From an uncultured Eubacteriales bacterium (GTDB lineage: Bacteria > Bacillota > Clostridia > Lachnospirales > Bianqueaceae), in the NCBI GenBank assembly GCA_900322165.1, contig ONYR01000028.1:1-6724 (forward strand): 6,724 bases of DNA, written 5' to 3'. The translations under genes and the position numbers were made by a program. The notes under the pieces were generated by a model that made no database searches, was not told the origin of the DNA, and worked only from the letters and a program-made list of their open reading frames with translations. This document shows, piece by piece, positions 6,039 through 6,724 of this stretch (its first letter is position 1; the number at the start of each line of letters is the position of its first letter).

Positions 6039-6307
6039 CCTTCCAGCGCCGCCTTAAGATCATCCATATTGGTATAGCCTTTAACACTGCTATCCGCCGC
6101 GATGCGTCTTCCCTCTTCAATTGCAGCAACCGTTGCTTCGTTCGGTATATCCAGCTTAAGTGCAAATGGAATGCCATTTTCCCGAATTGTTGTCCTAAGG
6201 AAAATATTGATCGCTGTAGTCATATTCAGCCCCAACTCTGCAAAAATCTTTTCCGCTTGATCTTTGACTTCTCTATCAGTTCTGATATTCAAATTCGTAG
6301 TAGCCAT
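6035..6307 (-). CDS. dinJ: RelB/DinJ-family antitoxin
   Basis: A 90-residue antitoxin that binds and neutralises the YafQ toxin and, with it, represses its own promoter. The N-terminus (MATTNLNIRTDREVKDQAEK, then a helix containing GLNMTTAINIFLR) is the ribbon-helix-helix DNA-binding fold of RelB/DinJ; the acidic, flexible C-terminus from about residue 54 would wrap the toxin. The start is ATG 6307, because AAGGAGG (6316-6322) lies 8 nt upstream. The longer frame back to 6361 would run through the promoter and ribosome site and is rejected. It is the first gene of the transcript, 4 bases overlapped with yafQ. The family is firm; partner specificity follows from position. Confidence 0.95.
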   Translation of the reverse strand: MATTNLNIRTDREVKDQAEKIFAELGLNMTTAINIFLRTTIRENGIPFALKLDIPNEATVAAIEEGRRIAADSSVKGYTNMDDLKAALEG

Positions 6308-6315
6308 GATATATA

Positions 6316-6322
6316 CCTCCTT
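6316..6322 (-). promoter_or_regulatory. Ribosome binding site of the antitoxin gene
   Basis: AAGGAGG, 8 nt before ATG 6307. It is stronger than anything in front of yafQ, which depends on coupling through the ATGA overlap; this fits antitoxin being made in excess. Confidence 0.85.
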
Positions 6323-6329
6323 CATGCAC

Positions 6330-6358
6330 ATTATAGACGTGTATTCGTTTATTGTCAA
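6330..6358 (-). promoter_or_regulatory. Perfect consensus promoter of the toxin-antitoxin operon
   Basis: On the minus strand, TTGACA (6353-6358), exactly 17 nt, TATAAT (6330-6335). A promoter this strong normally needs a repressor, which here would be the DinJ-YafQ complex. Confidence 0.92.
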
Positions 6359-6368
6359 CACATTGTCA
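6351..6368 (-). promoter_or_regulatory. Possible operator: direct repeat over the -35 box
   Basis: TGACAAT occurs twice on the minus strand (6362-6368 and 6351-6357), 11 bp apart, i.e. on the same face of the helix, and the second copy includes the -35 box. Position and spacing suit a ribbon-helix-helix repressor, but binding is an inference and many DinJ-type operators are palindromic instead. Confidence 0.4.
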
Positions 6369-6494
6369 TTATATTAGGTTTTAAATAAAAGCCTCTGAGC
6401 GAATGGAGGTCTTTCTTTGAGTAGTTGCGCAGCAATTCGCTTTTACAGATTTAATTATGTTTGAAAGGTGTTTGACATTTTCGTGTTTTCGAAG

Positions 6495-6532
6495 AAAAAG
6501 AAAAGAGCGAGAGATTTTTCTCTCGCTCTTTT
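6495..6532 (-). terminator. Strong rho-independent terminator of the right-edge gene
   Basis: A perfect 14-bp stem, AAAAGAGCGAGAGA (6501-6514) with its complement (6519-6532) and a 4-nt loop. On the minus strand the stem runs into TTTTCTTTTTC. It follows the stop codon at 6572 by about 40 bases and insulates the toxin-antitoxin operon from that gene. Confidence 0.9.
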
Positions 6533-6571
6533 GGTTGCTAAACTATTTTCAATATCGTAATTGTGTTTTTG

Positions 6572-6724
6572 TTATTTCCATTCACCGCACTTGGAACATT
6601 CGTAGTGGTCAAGCACTTCTTCCGTCCAAGCGCCTTTCTTGAGAACGTACTCATCCCAAGCCTCAGTCACAACAACTTGCTCATCCCAAGCGTCCTTAAC
6701 GAGAACTTCTTCATCGTATGCCTC
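6572..6724 (-). CDS. C-terminal fragment of a protein with exact 10-residue repeats and a CxxC tail
   Basis: Fifty residues and a TAA stop are visible; the gene enters from beyond the right edge. The fragment consists of four back-to-back decamers, AYDEEVLVKD, AWDEQVVVTE, AWDEYVLKKG and AWTEEVLDHY, fitting A-[YW]-[DT]-E-x-V-[LV]-x-x-x, then ECSKCGEWK. Alternating hydrophobic residues suggest a strand in each repeat. The CxxC may be half of a zinc site whose partner lies within or outside the fragment. Similar acidic aromatic repeats followed by a CxxCG tail occur, as I recall, in surface or hypothetical proteins of gut Bacillota, but I cannot name the family. The reading is supported by the regular protein repeat, the proper stop and the strong terminator just downstream. 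Function unknown. Confidence 0.82.
   Translation of the reverse strand, partial: EAYDEEVLVKDAWDEQVVVTEAWDEYVLKKGAWTEEVLDHYECSKCGEWK

Noticed and set aside
6362..6494. Further element between the toxin-antitoxin promoter and the right-hand terminator
   Set aside because: Only a 7-bp inverted repeat (AGCGAAT at 6398, ATTCGCT at 6435) and AT-rich sequence are visible; nothing supports a gene or a defined site.
6472..6500. Plus-strand promoter beginning with TTGACA at 6472
   Set aside because: There is no -10-like hexamer at the right distance, and the sequence runs straight into the terminator stem at 6501.
6457..6642. Plus-strand open frame of 61 codons
   Set aside because: It crosses the terminator and is antisense to the decamer-repeat gene. 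It has no ribosome site.

Overview
The window looks like chromosomal DNA of a Gram-positive bacterium, probably Bacillota (Clostridia or Erysipelotrichia). The reasons are strong AGGAGG-type ribosome sites, clean sigma-A promoters (TTGACA/TATAAT), short rho-independent terminators, and GC-rich core genes next to AT-rich accessory DNA. No RNA gene or marker fixes the genus, so the placement is an inference.

Left part (1-2380, minus strand). cca (CCA-adding tRNA nucleotidyltransferase) is followed by an unrecognised gene that overlaps its last 52 bases. That gene encodes a long Ala/Gln/Pro/Gly-rich protein that reaches a predicted membrane segment exactly at the window edge. cca has its own promoter, divergent from the consensus promoter of the next gene.

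Middle (2347-3929). A plus-strand DRE-TIM (HMGL-like) aldolase-family enzyme ends in a strong terminator. A non-coding stretch of about 440 bases follows, closed on the far side by the oppositely oriented pncB terminator. Almost all of it is an ordered array of an 8-bp motif, TAGGACTG, and its reverse complement, CAGTCCTA. The arms alternate in orientation. Each pair encloses 21 (once 22) bases of unrelated sequence. Pairs repeat every 63-64 bp, with one 75-bp step that is longer by about one helical turn. I do not recognise this element; it is the best candidate in the window for something undescribed.

Right part (3930-6724, minus strand). From promoter to terminator the order is dinJ (RelB/DinJ antitoxin), yafQ (mRNA-interferase toxin), pncA (nicotinamidase) and pncB (nicotinate phosphoribosyltransferase). 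The toxin-antitoxin pair overlaps by 4 bases, sits behind a perfect consensus promoter and is visibly more AT-rich than its neighbours. No terminator separates it from pncA. PncA converts nicotinamide to nicotinate and PncB converts nicotinate to NaMN, so the two form the NAD salvage (Preiss-Handler entry) route. At the right edge is the C-terminus of a protein built of exact 10-residue repeats ending in a CxxC tail, followed by a strong terminator.
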